Origin: Mastigias papua
Lineage: Eukaryota > Cnidaria > Scyphozoa > Rhizostomeae > Mastigiidae
Reading direction: 5' to 3'
DNA length: 64,000 bases
NCBI GenBank assembly: GCA_964019165.1
Contig: OZ025281.1
Coordinates: 4,615,240-4,679,239 of the forward strand
The notes under the pieces were generated by a model. The model did not search any database. It saw nothing but the letters and a program-made list of their open reading frames with translations, and was not told the origin of the DNA. The translations under genes and the position numbers were made by a program. Below are positions 51,718 through 62,129 of the stretch, in pieces (position 1 is the first letter of the stretch; each line of letters starts with the position of its first letter).

Positions 51718-53870
51718 ATAAAAGCTGAAGAAATTAACTGGTTATAGACAATTTGTATAGTTTTTATGCCGATATTGCCGTATATGTAGAGAAGTAAACT
51801 GTGTTCCAAAGGTCGTCACGTGACACATCCTAGGAGAAGGGAACAGATCGTGCGAGTAGAAAGCAGAGACTTTTAAAACAAAGGTAGTGTAATTCAATAC
51901 AAACTGTGTGTAATATCTACGGAAAGCTACAAATTGTTTTAAGACTTACAGTTTATTTCTTTGTGAGTTCGATTACTTTTGATTGCATCGTCACACGTAA
52001 TCCTGCCGACGCACGTACTGTTGGAAATTGTAGTTTCATAAAAGTGTTAATTCAAAATGTCGCTTAACCAAGCTCAGCAACCATCAGTACTTGAATTGCA
52101 AAATCAAATATCAGCCATGCAAGCAGCTCTAGAAGGTAATTCCCAAGCTAGTCTCTTTAACCCCAAAATATTTAACGGGTTTCCAACGGAAGATGTAAAC
52201 GAGTGGCTTCTACAGTTCGAGTGCTACTCCAAATTGTATGGATGATCCAACTCTAAGAAGTTAAATGCATTGTCCTTGCTCTTAGGAGGTTCTGTGTTGG
52301 CTTGGTTTCAAACTTTGCCTAACGAGACAACTTCCGATTTTAACGAATTAGTAGGAGAACTGAAAAAGCGATTTAGATCTCAGAATCTAGAATTTTTCTT
52401 TCGACAAGAGTTGTACTCTCGAAAACAGGGTCAAAACGAACCGCTTGCTCTGTATACGGAAGATATCATTAAGAAATCTCATCGTCTTTCTTTGTCCGAT
52501 AAAGATATGATGAACATTCTTGTGAACGGCCTAAACGATGCTATTAAAACTCACGTATTCCTAAACAACCTGAAAACATTTGCCCATGCAGAAAACCTTG
52601 CGCGTTTACGTGATTCAGTGTCAAAGACCAGTGCTCATACTTTTCCTCTAGCGCCTCCATCGGTACCAGCTCAGGAACAGAGCATATGCAGTGACTCTAA
52701 ACACCGGCAACAAAACCTTCAAATCAGGCCTTCTTCCATCACTCATTCACAACCGACCTTTTCCATTTTTGCCAAGTTATCTCACATCTCGGCATCACCC
52801 TTGCATTACCCCTGTCATCACATCACACAGGTCATTCCTTTACTTTCGTTTACCTCATCTAGCCATTGCGCTTCAGCCCACCACCTTCTTTTTGTATCTA
52901 TTTAGTAATTCGTGGGTAATGATTCCTCAGCTAAATTTGTGTATATATGTCTGTAGAATTATATTGAATAATCAGTCCGTAGATCAGTTCGTTAACTCAA
53001 CACCGTCTATCTCTGGCTCCGTGTTCTCTGCACGTTAAATAAGATTCCAACTCAACCAACAAAGAAGAAGACTGGTCACCAACTACAGAATCTTCTGTTA
53101 CTAAACATAAAAGAGCTTGAAGGCCAGGTAATCTCTTGTTTTCCCTTGCAAACAAAACACTCCATGAGGATGTTGCCCAGTTAGATGCCCTAAGTGCAAA
53201 CAATACACTTGTTACACCGTCTCAAGCTGCTAATCCTTCCGGTGACTTCCAGAGTCTGAGACATGAGATAATAGCTGCCATTCAGACAGGTTTTAGACAA
53301 GAGGCGCGAAGAAGTACCCATGGAAACAATCTACCCAATACGCTCTTAAACCGGAAACGTATTGTGATTGGTTAGCTGTGCTGAGCCTTAGCGACTCGGT
53401 AGCAACCAGCTAATATTTACAAGTTGTGCCATACTTTCACTATTTAGTGGAGTGAAATGCAACATGTGGTGAACTGTTCGACGGAGAAAACACTTGAATT
53501 CCATCACAAGTTATTACTAGAATTGACTGACTTTTGCTATTTTTCATTTTTCTTCATACACTTCGTTGAAAGGATTGTGTCTCGTTATTGAATGTCGTTT
53601 GAACTTTTGAGCTGCAGTTAGGCCATTGACTTCCCGTTTCATCGCACTATGTTTACGAATGTGTATGTATTATGTTAATCGAAATTAGTTGCTGTATTGA
53701 TAGTTTGTTAGCTTATCCCTGAATTGCTGTTCATCAAAAAGGATTGGCTCTCGTTATTACCAGCTACTTGATCGTTATAATATTTCAACTTCAGGTTTTG
53801 GTTAGGCCAGTGGCTTCTCGTCTAATTATTGCACATCGCTTTTATATGGTGTGAATAGCGCTCCAAGATC

Positions 53871-55527
53871 ATGCCGAATTATTGCTCTGTTTACGGCTGC
53901 TATAGTTCTTCAGTGAAAAATCCAGACTTGTCATTTTTCCGTTATCCTAAGGATGTAAAACTGCTTAACGCTTGGGTTTGTCGCGTAAGGAGAGAGAATT
54001 TTACCCCTAGTTCAACATCATATGTATGTTCTAGGCATTTTCTTGAACATGACATGTACGTGCCAGATACAGACACGCCACATACCTACAAAAAACGCCG
54101 CCTATGCAAGGGTGCAGTACCAAGCGTTAATCTTCGTGGTAAACCTGACGATGAGAAAGTAGGGAAGCGTTCCACTCGTGTCCTAAATAGAGACAAAAGA
54201 ACAGCAGAATCAGCAGATGCTGTAGAAGTAGTAGGTCTGGACGCCTTTGAAAACGCTGCTTTTAAGCCAGTCTTCGCAACGCCAGCTGCAAGCTCCTGTG
54301 AAAAAATTTGTAATGCAACTGCTGATGTAGAACAACTTGTACAAAAAATCGAATGTCTTCAAAAACTTACATTTACGTTTTCAAATTTGTCTGATACTGA
54401 CGTAAAAAATTATACTGGCGTTGCAAGTTCAATTTTTGAAGCAATTGTGGACATGATTAAAGTAGTTTCCCCATTAAATTATTGGTCTGGCAAGGCAGTT
54501 AGAACAATTAGTGTGGAGAACCAACTTCTGATATGTCTTATGAGACTTCGACTTGATTTGCCCTATTTTGATCTTGCTCAGAGATTTGGTTTGAGTCAGA
54601 CAACTATTCAAAACATTTTCATGACTTTTCTACATGCTTTACATGAGATCATCGTTGTTGGGTGCATGTCCAGTATTCCATCACAATTAAAAAACAAATC
54701 GAGTTTACCAGATTTATTTGGAGATTTTACAAATTGTAGACTTATTATAGACTGCACAGAATTTAGAATTGCAGCTCCAAGGAGTGACCTTTTAGCAGCC
54801 TCAGCAGTTTACAGCAATTATAAACATTATTTGACAGCCAAGTTCTTAATCGGTGTAGCTCCCAATGGAGCAATTACATTTGTTAGCCAAGGGTTTCCTG
54901 GAGGCACGAGTGACAAAGTAGTTACATGTGAATCTGGAGTTTTATCACACTTAAAGGTGAGTCTTATGGCAATATGGACTCTAGTCTGCTTTGCACATCA
55001 TGTTTCTATAATGGTTTTAAGTCTCCTCATGAAGACATACCTGAGCAACTTAAAAGGATAGGCATATATAGCTTTGCCATTGGGTTAGTTACTAAGTATT
55101 GATGATTACCTCCTGTGTATTACTGGTATTATTTCATGAAGGTACTCTTAATTGTAAGCTGAGTAAGTTCCTTCTCTTACAGGCTGGTGACTTGATTTTA
55201 GCAGACAAAGGATTTGTCATTCATGACATACTTCCAAAGAATGTTTTTTTAAATATGCCTGCCTTCCTTTCTGGTAAAACCAAATTTACAAAGGAAGAGG
55301 CTGTATATTCTCGAAAGCTCTCAAGATGCAGGATTCATGTAGAAAGAGCAATTGAGCGGTTAAGGAACTACAAAATTCTTGGATACATTAATGGTCATCT
55401 AAGGCCTTTCACAGACATAATTGTTCAAGTGTGTGCAGCACTTGTTAACCTACAGACACCCATTATAGCAGGAATTTTCCAAGAATACCAGGCAGGCATT
55501 ACTTCCAGCAAAGACCCAATACCATAG
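53871..55527 (+). CDS. ISL2EU transposase: THAP, HTH and DDE_Tnp_4, one intron
   Basis: Exon 1 is 53,871-54,956 and exon 2 is 55,183-55,527. The 226-bp intron has donor AAG|GTGAGT and acceptor CTCTTACAG, phase 0, giving 476 aa. It cuts and joins element ends. Residues 1-90 form a THAP zinc finger (CSVYGC, then a Trp, VCSRHF, and AVPSVN). A coiled stretch is at about 150-170 and a helix-turn-helix (FDLAQRFGLSQTTIQNIF) near 225. The DDE domain has IIDCTEF (Asp ~294), GGTSDKVV (Asp ~348), ILADKGF (Asp ~370, after the splice) and HVERAIERLR (Glu ~416). The start ATG (CAAGATGCC) follows the subterminal repeat. Without splicing the frame stops at 55,061, so splicing is needed for the catalytic domain. 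Confidence 0.87.
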
Positions 55528-55562
55528 ACTATTGTATTGAAACTGATATATTTTTACACTCA

Positions 55563-56882
55563 TTACTCATCCTCTTTCAAAAAACAGGTTGGAATTAAGT
55601 CATTCAAATAAAACTCCTTAAGCATGGGGACATACTTGGCCTCCCAAGCTAAGTCTTTCTCAATCCTCAGAATTGCACAGTCCACTGTAGTCCAGATTAC
55701 AAAATGGGCCCATGTAACATTAGCTGCCAGAATCTCTGCCTGGACTTGATGCCAATAATTGTGTTCTTTGTTTAGCTCTTTGGTAGCTGTTAGAAATAAA
55801 CTCTTCTTTTTGTCCTTGCCCTTTAATTCTTCAGCTACCATTTGATTTATGGAAGAGTTCCTATGAGACCAAGGGCATTTTATTTCTAATACCCCTTGAG
55901 TAGCTGCCCCCTCTTGACTCATATCAAAAATTATCCCATCAGGACTACTTCCCAAAAACCCACAAGGAAGCAAGACAAGACCAATTGGCTGAACATGATT
56001 CCCAGTAATTTCTTGGTATTTAGCAATAGCACTGGCTTCATGCATTTGCCCCCACAATACTGAGTCTTTGCTGCCAATTGAATACTCGCCCCTTAGTCTT
56101 TTGAACAGTGATGGTGGAAAGGGTTTCTTACTTTGTTCCTTTCTCAAACATGCAGCAATGACCTCACCAAAATTGCTTCCAGTCAACCTAAGTTTACGAA
56201 ACTGGCCCCACAATGCAGATTTTCTTTGTTCAACAGTTGCCCTAGCAAGCCAAGAGATTTGCTCCTTAGTTACTGTAGCTTTTTCAATAAATATACATTT
56301 ATCAGTGATAAAATCCTCCATAATATCCTCTATTAAGTATGGTGCCAAATTAGATACTGAATGTGATGGCTCAGGCCCTAGGATCCACTGAAGTGGCAAG
56401 CAATCTCCACTTTTAGATGCTGCTGTTAATTTTTCACAAAAATAGTCCCTGTCTTCTGTTGTGATCTCTCTGGAGCAGGCTTTATACCCAGGTTTTGGGT
56501 GAGGAAAAAATTCTGCCAGTGTTTTAGTGCCTAGTTTGGCAGCTTTCTTTGGTTTTGCCAGCCAGGTATTGGGCAAGTCAGTCTTTGACATACCCTTTTT
56601 GTTCACATAAATGGCCGTTGCAGCCATATGGCTACAAATCCAATTGCCACGAGGGCATTCACAATTCCCCATTAAAATACCACCACCACCATCAATAGTA
56701 AGAGTCACCGAGTAACTCTTATCTTTCATGGATGCCCTTACTTTGGAAACAACTGTCAAGCCAGTCAAACGTAAGTCTAGCACAAAGTCAGCCTTATATT
56801 TCAATTCTCCTTTGGTTATGGTATTGGTATCCTCTTTGAAAAAATTCACCATTCCAGCTATTGTGATTATTTCATTAGCCAT
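55563..56882 (-). CDS. ISL2EU second protein: SWIM zinc finger plus YqaJ nuclease
   Basis: 439 aa from the ATG at 56,882, which has strong context (AAGATGG); an in-frame ATG at 56,975 would add 31 residues lying close to the terminal repeat. Residues ~75-100 carry a SWIM finger (CECPRGNWICSHMAA, CxCx6CxH pattern). The C-terminal half is a YqaJ/lambda-exonuclease-like PD-(D/E)XK fold: RLTGSNFGEV, WGQMHEASAIAKYQEITG, GFLGSSPDGIIF (Asp), GVLEIKCPWSHR (E-x-K) and YWHQVQAEILAA (Gln). Its role in transposition is unknown; end processing or repair of the excision site is a reasonable guess. It converges on the transposase with 35 bp between stop codons. No stop or frameshift is present. Confidence 0.88.
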   Translation of the reverse strand: MANEIITIAGMVNFFKEDTNTITKGELKYKADFVLDLRLTGLTVVSKVRASMKDKSYSVTLTIDGGGGILMGNCECPRGNWICSHMAATAIYVNKKGMSKTDLPNTWLAKPKKAAKLGTKTLAEFFPHPKPGYKACSREITTEDRDYFCEKLTAASKSGDCLPLQWILGPEPSHSVSNLAPYLIEDIMEDFITDKCIFIEKATVTKEQISWLARATVEQRKSALWGQFRKLRLTGSNFGEVIAACLRKEQSKKPFPPSLFKRLRGEYSIGSKDSVLWGQMHEASAIAKYQEITGNHVQPIGLVLLPCGFLGSSPDGIIFDMSQEGAATQGVLEIKCPWSHRNSSINQMVAEELKGKDKKKSLFLTATKELNKEHNYWHQVQAEILAANVTWAHFVIWTTVDCAILRIEKDLAWEAKYVPMLKEFYLNDLIPTCFLKEDE

Positions 56883-57710
56883 CTTTGAACTTACTCCACG
56901 AGATTTATGGACGAAGCGACAAAACGATGAATGTATTTTAAAGAACTCAAAAAATGAACAACATATTATATACAACCAAAATCAATATGTATTGCGGTAA
57001 AACGAGAATTCAATGGCCTAACCGCGCAGCTCAAAAGTTCACACGATGTTCAATAACAAGAGAGAGAATCCTTTCGACGAAGTGAATGATGATAAATTAG
57101 CAAAAGTCCAATCTGGTATTAACTTGTGATGACACTCAAGTTTTTACTCCGTTGGAATCTTCATTAAGTGTTTGACACTACACTAATTAGCAGAAGTATC
57201 GTGAAACTTATGAATGTTAGCTGGTTGCTACCGAGTCGCTAAGGCTCAGTACACTTGACCAATCACTACACGTTTCCGGTTTAAGAGCGTATTCGAAAAC
57301 AACACACACTTTTGTAAGGGGTAGGAATATCCGCACGAGCGATGGGCGGCCCCTTTGTAATGCGTGCAATCATGTAGGTCACGTGGCCCGTTATTACTGG
57401 GATATTCCACAAAGAACTCAGCAGCCACCGTTCCGTGGAGGTTCCCGTATTTTGCAGGCCAACAAGCACAGTCCCAATACCAGCAGCCGCAAAATCGTAT
57501 TGATGCTTCTTTAAACGGCACAGGGCTCTCTCAATGGGGACAGTGAGGGCCCACATGCCATTCCCGAGAAACCAAAAATTCCCACCAGTTTTCCCACAAA
57601 GAAATAAAGAAATCCGTTTATTAATGCTTAGTAACAGAGATATTTCAGAGGTTCGAAAGGTTTCCCAAGCAACCCAAACCAATTTTAAGGAAGAGACTTG
57701 CTATTGACCA

Positions 57711-57870
57711 TGAAGCCAAAAACACTGTCACAAACTCGACATTTAAAAGATAGGGTTCAAAGAAACAATATTTTGGCAGCCATAAACAGACTTTTTATGA
57801 GTATCAACTCTGAACGTAATATATAATGGTAAGCAGGAAAATTGACACAAAAAATGGGATAAGTGGGGTA
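57711..57870. other. Junction after Gypsy gag
   Basis: Short spacer with no recognisable feature before the tandem-repeat region. Confidence 0.3.
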
Positions 57871-57874
57871 GAGA

Positions 57875-58080
57875 CGGTTGGAAATGAAATATGGTTTTTA
57901 AATATATGAATATGGGATTTGAATTATGGATGGGTTATTGAGTGATGGTGTTTAATTGAATGGGGAGATACGGTTGGAAATGAAATATGGTTTTTAAACA
58001 TGTGAATATGGGATTTGAATTATGGATGGGTTATTGAGTGATGGTGTTTAATTGAATGGGGAGAGACGGTTGGAAATGGT
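57875..58080. repeat. 96-bp tandem repeat
   Basis: CGGTTGGAAATGAAATATGG starts at 57,875 and 57,971, with the third start at 58,067 soon diverging, so the period is 96 bp. The unit contains GAATATGGGATTTGAATTAT and GGTTATTGAGTGATGGTGTT. A further partial copy lies at 59,045-59,135. Confidence 0.85.
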
Positions 58081-59562
58081 GTGAAATGTAAATGAAAATA
58101 TGACAATATGTTTGAATGTGAACAAGATGGTTTGGAACGGTGTTGATGATTATTATTATCTTTGTTGTGCACCAAACTGTACTGTAGATGTTGAGCTAAG
58201 GCGATGTGATCTTCAGTGATGGCTGCTAGCGGTCTTTAAGTCGTAGTCGAATCAGAATCATATCCAGAGAGTAATCAGCTTGGGTATACCGTATTTATTG
58301 GAACTATTTAAACTAATATCTATCTATATACATAGCTCGGCTGAGTGACATACGTCCCCGCCATTGGCTCTAAGTTGTACTCATCTCATTTCTAACTCTA
58401 ACTCTATTCCCAACTCTATTCCACTCTATTCCACTCTACTCCAACTCTATTCCAACTCTCTCCTCCTTAACTTAATGCATGAGGGCTATATATACTTCTT
58501 AACACCTAATGTTGTGTCAGCAGTTTTGCTGCTAACCAGCTAATGATTACGATGCAGATTTCAATCCAAAAGAAGCATTGCGTAATCCTGGCTCTTTCTA
58601 GACTTCCCTAAACAATAGATAAGAATGCTGTGTAATGCTCGGTCATGTAGCTAATCTAACGGAATGATGACAAGGCTATATTTGTGCATAATGCAATGGC
58701 AACAATACTGAATCCTAAACTCGATGCTATGAACTACTATTATTGATATATGCGTCCTAACCTAACCTCGTAAACTAACTTAACCTTAAAACTAGCAATA
58801 ATGCTGGCTCTGCCCCATGGAGCCTCGACGAAACAACAAATACAATAAACGCCAAATGGCACTCCTCAGTCTTTTCAAAGCACTGAGAGTCCAAGTGCGA
58901 TAAACAACACTAAATGCGGAATACGACTGTAGACACGAGTGCTTTCGCAAGCCATTCTGTCTTTGGCCTAGTTAACAAGGTGTTAGTTTTATATACAAGT
59001 TACCAAAACATTTTGAGAAAAACCTATGAACAAAACTAGCAGTATTACAATGGAATATGGTTTTTAAATATGTGAATATGGGATTTGAATTATTGGTGGG
59101 TTATTGAGTGATGGAGTTTAATTGAATGGAGAGAGAATTAGACTATGAGAATTTTAGGAGATATAAAAGAATGAAATTTTAAATGATATAAGAGACAGGA
59201 ATGTGAGAATGGAATTTTAATATGAGTGTGAGAATGGAATTTTAAGTTGAGTATAATGAAGTGGAATATAAGAAATGATAATATGAAAAATGGATATAAG
59301 GAAATAGAATATAAGACAATGAAATATGATAAATGATATAAGGAGAGAGGAATATAAGAAATGAAATATGACATGGAATATAAGAAATGAAATATGAAAT
59401 GGAATTTTAAAATATATAAGAGAATGGAATATAAAGCAGCAGCATAAAAATTTTATATAGAATGTTGGTGAAGAATTTTGGAGGATAATTGAAAATAATG
59501 GAAATGAAATTTTGGAAATTAAAATGGGTATAAGATTTTAAAAACTCTCCTTGGGTAAAAAT
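58081..59562. other. Low-complexity region
   Basis: It contains CTCTATTCCAACT-like pyrimidine repeats at 58,385-58,465, and a purine-rich field of degenerate GGAATATAAGAAATGA words at about 59,130-59,430 with a stray copy of the 96-bp unit. Open frames here are artefacts of these repeats. Confidence 0.6.
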
Positions 59563-60202
59563 ACCACTCCGTTAATAATGGGTTATAAATTATAGACTGT
59601 TAAATGGCCGCAGAGAGAAGCGTGTCGCAATTATTGGATAACACTTGATTAGTCCAAGACTGCTAGGAGTGGGAAGCATAGTATGAAAATTTATACTAAA
59701 ACTATATTAGAAAATATTGAAAATATTGGGGAATATTTATGATAAAAATATATCGTAAATATACTATGGTCTGAGAGCTGAACTGACAACATCGAAAAAG
59801 TCATAATTGTTAAATTATTAATGGTTCATAAATAATGATTACTTTCCTGCGCTATTACATAATGATGATAAATAATAGGGTATTAATTATACGGGAATTA
59901 AATGGGTTAAAAACCACTCCGTTAATAATGGGTCATAAATTATAGGCCGTTAAATGGCCGCAGAGAGAAGCGTGTCGCAATTATTGGATAACACTTGATT
60001 AGTCCAAGACTGCTAGGAGTGGGAAGCATAGTATGAAAATTTATACTAAAACTATATTAGAAAATATTGAAAATATTGGGGAATATTTATGATAAAAATA
60101 TATCGTAAATATACTATGGTCTGAGAGCTGAACTGACAAAATCGAAAAAGTCATAATTGTTAAATTATTAATGGTACATAAATAATGATTACTTTCCAGC
60201 GC
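59563..60202. repeat. 290-bp direct repeat with 350-bp period
   Basis: 59,563-59,852 and 59,913-60,202 differ at only about half a dozen bases, e.g. GGGTTATAAA/GGGTCATAAA and TTTCCTGCGC/TTTCCAGCGC. The unit contains TTAAATGGCCGCAGAGAGAA and GTGTCGCAATTATTGGATAA. It directly precedes the viral element and could be part of its terminal region. Confidence 0.85.
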
Positions 60203-60432
60203 AATTTCATTATGGACAATAAAAATACCACCACAATTATGGTCAATAATTTAATCAGCGCTTCTATAGCCAAAAATTGTGGTGTGATACGTTGATTTAC
60301 AAAGAGTGTTTATATCATATTACACCGTTTGTGATACATAATTTTATACTGCTGTGTATTGGATGGTAATTTCACTTGTTATCATTCTATGGGTTGAAGA
60401 AAACAATTATTCTACATATATATATATATAAA

Positions 60433-60867
60433 ATGGAACTTTCATGTTGTGAATTTAAAAATCTCATTTTATTACAACACAAATTTATGACTATAAAAAA
60501 TAGTCACATGGAGTGTTTAAAATATGCTCATGAAAACTATTGTCTATGGGATGAGGATACATGTGTAAATGCGGCTGAGAATGGTCATTTAGAATATTTG
60601 AAATATGCTCATGAGAATAGATGTCCATGGAATGAATTAACTTGTACAATTGCAGCGCGAAATGGTCAATTGGAATGTTTAAGATATGCTCATGACAATG
60701 GATGTCCATGGAATGATAATATTTTTGAAGAAACAGAGAAAAATGGGTGTATAGATTGTATGAAATATTGTATTGACAATTATAATAACTATATATATAT
60801 ATATATAACAATGATGATTCCTAATTTAGACATTAAACACGAGATAATGATGATGGTTATATTTTAA
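60433..60867 (+). CDS. Giant-virus-style ankyrin repeat protein
   Basis: Starts at MELSCCEFKN (60,433); an in-frame ATG at 60,376 would add 19 residues across an AT tract. Three and a half repeats of 27 aa follow the form LECLKYAHENxCxW...C...AAENGH: units start at about 60,513, 60,594 and 60,675, and a weak last one has IDCMKYCIDN. This short cysteine/tryptophan-containing ankyrin type is characteristic of large DNA viruses of the mimivirus kind, and also occurs in some protist and animal genomes. Such repeats bind other proteins. It is intact, 144 aa. It may be a gene picked up by the element or a neighbour. Confidence 0.75.
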   Translation: MELSCCEFKNLILLQHKFMTIKNSHMECLKYAHENYCLWDEDTCVNAAENGHLEYLKYAHENRCPWNELTCTIAARNGQLECLRYAHDNGCPWNDNIFEETEKNGCIDCMKYCIDNYNNYIYIYITMMIPNLDIKHEIMMMVIF

Positions 60868-60879
60868 AATGGCCATTTG

Positions 60880-61499
60880 GAATGATAATTGTTGGTGATT
60901 CTTCAAGGGGTAAAACTAACTTAGTAATGTATATGGTTTTAAGTACTAAGTTTTTTTAACAAGCCTGATATAGTGTATTTTTATGGGCGGAATATTTTAC
61001 AAGATAAAATACAATATTTAAAATCAATTTCTGATAAAATAAAATCAAAGATTGGATATGATTTTATAGTGTTAGAAAATGATCCTAATAATATTCCATA
61101 TGCTGATGGTTATAAAAATAATGATGCTAAAAATTAGTTATATTCGATGATTTAATGGGAATGTCAAAACACATATTAAAGAAAATAGCAGATCATTATA
61201 TTTACAGTAGATAGAAAAATATATCTTGTATATTTCTAGCACAACATTATACTGACATAGATCAAGTTATAAGATTAAATTCATGCTATATGGTTATTTA
61301 TGAACCTAAAACTAAAAATCATATGCGAATGATATTACGCGAAAATTACATTGATGAAAATGCATTTAGGAGTTTACACGGTGAGGGTCATAAACATGAT
61401 TTTATTTTTATTAATAAAACAATGATAAATATTATAAAAATTTTGATGAAGAAATATAATAATATATATAAGGACGGATATTTACTGTGTGAAGTGTAA
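60880..61499 (+). pseudogene. A32-like DNA-packaging ATPase, broken
   Basis: The family threads viral DNA into capsids. Walker A GDSSRGKT is at 60,894-60,917. The frame then shifts in a run of seven T near 60,950 to read NKPDIVYFYGRNILQD and continues to NNDAKN. It shifts again in an A run near 61,130 to Walker B LVIFDDLMG (61,134-61,160). An in-frame TAG follows at about 61,213, then FLAQHYTDIDQVIRLN, with the conserved Q of the sensor region, and a clean end to 61,499. Two homopolymer frameshifts and one stop inactivate it. The end overlaps the next zinc-ribbon reading. Confidence 0.8.
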
Positions 61500-61620
61500 G
61501 AAAACAACACTAACTAAAAATGAAAAAATGATTACAACAAAAATAATCTTCCTGCAATCATTGGCTCGTGTACAATATGTAACAGTAAAAAATATATGTT
61601 CATTCGGAAACAAATATAAC
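61477..61620 (+). pseudogene. Partial duplicate of the zinc-ribbon domain
   Basis: In a different frame from the ATPase end, DIYCVKCKKTTLTKNEKM leads, after a shift in an A run, to GSCTICNSKKYMFI. This is a diverged tandem copy of the first ~50 residues of the next gene. It lacks the PLA2 part. Confidence 0.7.
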
Positions 61621-61630
61621 ATATAATATA

Positions 61631-62023
61631 ATGAAAATATATTGTGTGAAATGCAAAATGAAGACAGAGTCAAAGAATACTGTAGAAATTACAACAAAAA
61701 ACAATAGACGAGCAATCACAGGATCGTGTGTAAAATGTGGTTCAAAGAAATATATGTTTATAAGTAATAAATTACAAGGATCTAATTTAGACATTCATAA
61801 AATGATAGGTAAATTACCGTCAAAGGGCTTTGTACCACTTGGTTATAAGTACTTAGGACCGTATAATCCATTACATAAGCAAGTATCGTTTGATGAAAAT
61901 ACAGGTGAAATTCATAAAATTCATATTCAGCAGAAAAATAAATTAGACGAAATCGCGATGAATCATGATATTTGTTATACTGTAAATCCATCGAATAAGG
62001 GTGATTGTGAAATCAATAGATGA
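61631..62023 (+). CDS. Zinc ribbon plus PLA2-like protein
   Basis: 130 aa. The N-terminal zinc ribbon has two CxxC pairs (MKIYCVKCKMKT and GSCVKCGSKKYMF), of the DUF5679 type found in many DNA viruses. The second part has YKYLGPYNPLHKQ followed by DEIAMNHDICYT, matching the two signatures of parvovirus-type phospholipase A2: a calcium-loop GPxNPL-like segment and the HD catalytic pair. Such domains help non-enveloped particles leave endosomes, and PLA2-like proteins occur in Polinton and adintovirus relatives. The frame ends at 62,023 soon after the active site, so the C-terminus may be lost by frameshift. The usual Gly of GPGNPL is Tyr here. Confidence 0.7.
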   Translation: MKIYCVKCKMKTESKNTVEITTKNNRRAITGSCVKCGSKKYMFISNKLQGSNLDIHKMIGKLPSKGFVPLGYKYLGPYNPLHKQVSFDENTGEIHKIHIQQKNKLDEIAMNHDICYTVNPSNKGDCEINR

Positions 62024-62129
62024 AATGCCGTATAAAGATATGAATTTAAACAGCAATGTTAGCTAGAACGATTATTAACAAGAAACAACAGCTTGGACTA
62101 CGAGTCAAAAACAAAACGACACGAAAATA

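Larger units (their letters stand above)
53340..57290. mobile_element. Complete ISL2EU-type DNA transposon
   Basis: The ends are inverted: ACGCTCTTAAACCGGAAACG at 53,340 and its complement ending at 57,290. Similarity continues for roughly 300 bp on each side, including GAGCCTTAGCGACTCGGTAG. AT flanks both ends (53,338-53,339 and 57,291-57,292), a 2-bp target duplication; TA one base inward fits equally. Two convergent genes lie inside, a THAP/DDE transposase and a SWIM/YqaJ nuclease, the pair known for the ISL2EU superfamily. Left of the transposase a subterminal block (53,571-53,640) is repeated in diverged form at 53,742-53,821. The element sits inside Gypsy gag, so it is younger than that gag copy. 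Neither gene shows damage. Confidence 0.88.
52057..57710 (+). pseudogene. Gypsy gag, split by a DNA transposon
   Basis: Gag starts MSLNQAQQPSVLELQNQISA at 52,057. After an in-frame TGA at 52,243 it continues as LGGSVLAWFQTLPNETTSDF and LKKRFRSQNLEFFFRQELYS, the core of the retrotransposon gag domain. Around 52,720-53,040 the reading is lost in an apparently foreign or decayed insert. It resumes LANKTLHEDVAQLDALSANN to EARRSTHGNNLPN, where the ISL2EU element is inserted at 53,340. After 57,290 gag continues to a zinc knuckle CNACNHVGHVARYY whose last Cys is Tyr, then a frameshift and QNRIDASLNGTGLSQWG. Protease, RT and integrase are not seen, so the element is truncated after gag. Confidence 0.85.

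Noticed and set aside
52691..53038. 115-codon frame within the Gypsy region
   Set aside because: Out of frame with gag, serine/proline-rich and without motifs; it lies in the decayed or inserted part of gag.
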